A stretch of DNA of 64,000 bases. Source: Caulobacter sp. RHG1. GTDB lineage: Bacteria > Pseudomonadota > Alphaproteobacteria > Caulobacterales > Caulobacteraceae. Location of the stretch: the NCBI RefSeq assembly GCF_013181195.1, contig NZ_SMZP01000003.1:248001-312000 (forward strand), written 5' to 3'. The stretch's first letter is position 1. Each line of letters begins with the position of its first letter. The notes beneath the pieces are model-generated. The model ran no database searches. It saw nothing but the letters and a program-made list of their open reading frames with translations, and was not told where the DNA came from. Below are positions 63,741 to 64,000 of the stretch, one piece after another. The position numbers and the translations under genes were made by a program.

Positions 63741-63767
63741 TACAGAAATCAAAAAGGCCAAGCTTAC

Positions 63768-63792
63768 GCGCGCGGGGTGAATCCTCGCGCGC
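63768..63792. terminator. Possible terminator hairpin after lysK
   Basis: GCGCGCGGGG and CCTCGCGCGC can form a 10-bp stem (one G-U) with a five-base loop, 28 bases after the stop. No T run follows, so it is only a candidate. Confidence 0.35.
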
Positions 63793-63910
63793 TGCGACAC
63801 CATGCCTCGCAAAATGAACGAAGTCTGAATTCGTGGTTAAGGGTCCGCCCACCATTCGGAGTCTAGGCTACGACCATCAGAACCAAGATTTAAACCTCAA
63901 GGTTACTCTC

Positions 63911-64000
63911 ATGGCTTCGTTCACTCTGCGTCCCACCGACCGCCAGGAATTCGACTCGCTGCTCGGCGGCATCGTCCAGCAATTCCCCGACGCCCATGTC
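63911..64000 (+). CDS. Start of an unrecognised protein (runs off the right edge)
   Basis: An ATG at 63911, with AAGG nine bases upstream, opens a frame that continues to the window end: MASFTLRPTDRQEFDSLLGG then IVQQFPDAHV. Thirty residues are too few to identify a family. The G+C-rich third codon positions and continuous frame suggest a real gene. About 170 bases separate it from lysK, AT-richer than average. Confidence 0.5.
   Translation, partial: MASFTLRPTDRQEFDSLLGGIVQQFPDAHV

Noticed and set aside
1..64000. tRNA, rRNA, CRISPR arrays or complete insertion sequences
   Set aside because: No cloverleaf with CCA-type end, no rRNA core sequence, no regular spaced direct repeats and no transposase were seen by eye. 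The palindromic repeats are dispersed, not arrayed.

Overview
The window is chromosomal DNA of a high-G+C alphaproteobacterium, most likely a Caulobacter species. The basis is the set of protein families and their order: a 1.6-kDa-residue-class NAD-glutamate dehydrogenase, a MHYT-GGDEF-EAL protein, a WecG/TagA glycosyltransferase resembling holdfast HfsJ, class I lysyl-tRNA synthetase, a thioredoxin-TPR/LON/Trm112 cluster, a SDHAF4-type protein, and many palindromic intergenic repeats of the kind common in Caulobacter. The species call is inference; no search was run. Apart from one AT-rich gene, coding density and G+C are high throughout, so long antisense open frames abound and were ignored.

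Layout. 1-3.6 kb: truncated kup potassium permease, Rrf2 regulator, MFS exporter and a divergent SDR with a palindrome between them. 3.6-8.9 kb: rlmN, a GIY-YIG protein between two palindromic repeats, and the divergent amino-sugar pair glmS/glmM. 8.9-12.5 kb: SulP-STAS anion permease, RhaT-like permease, a DUF6065 protein. 12.5-15 kb: ProX-type tRNA editing protein, then a CnoX-like thioredoxin-TPR, LON-domain and Trm112 operon. 15-19.7 kb: UbiH-type monooxygenase, MarC, pyrF, gamma-glutamyltransferase. 19.7-21.4 kb: a four-gene ArsR-SRPBCC-DUF1801-DUF1801 operon whose promoter is overlapped by a perfect operator-like palindrome. 21.4-27.5 kb: secreted Sde182-type hydrolase, AraC regulator, secreted unknown protein, sensor kinase, a methyltransferase with a promoter predicted to give a leaderless mRNA, and SDHAF4-like protein. 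27.5-31.6 kb: RsmB-type rRNA methyltransferase, rpe, heparinase II/III, small unknown protein.

31.5-34 kb is the accessory region. A strikingly AT-rich PIN-like (PIN_8/DUF4935) nuclease gene lies downstream of a DUF559 endonuclease gene whose catalytic motif has been overwritten by a perfect 17-bp-arm palindrome. Next to it is a roughly 0.5-kb element that recurs in inverted orientation at 59.5-60 kb. The region ends at a ZTP (pfl) riboswitch with a built-in terminator in front of purH.

34-49 kb: purH, a dienelactone-hydrolase-like protein, DUF418 and UMF1-type membrane proteins, NAD-glutamate dehydrogenase, AI-2E family permease, HerA-like ATPase (DUF853) and a hybrid histidine kinase split by a frameshift. 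49-57.4 kb: a likely surface-polysaccharide neighbourhood, with a c-di-GMP enzyme, UDP-sugar dehydrogenase, UDP-glucuronate epimerase-like enzyme and WecG/TagA glycosyltransferase, interspersed with an EamA permease and an SDR. 57.4-64 kb: quinone oxidoreductase, isoaspartyl peptidase, second copy of the 0.5-kb element, phosphoglucomutase, class I lysyl-tRNA synthetase and the first 30 codons of an unrecognised gene. Functionally, pgm, the UDP-glucose dehydrogenase, the epimerase and glmS/glmM all feed sugar-nucleotide and envelope synthesis.

No tRNA, rRNA, CRISPR array or complete insertion sequence was seen.
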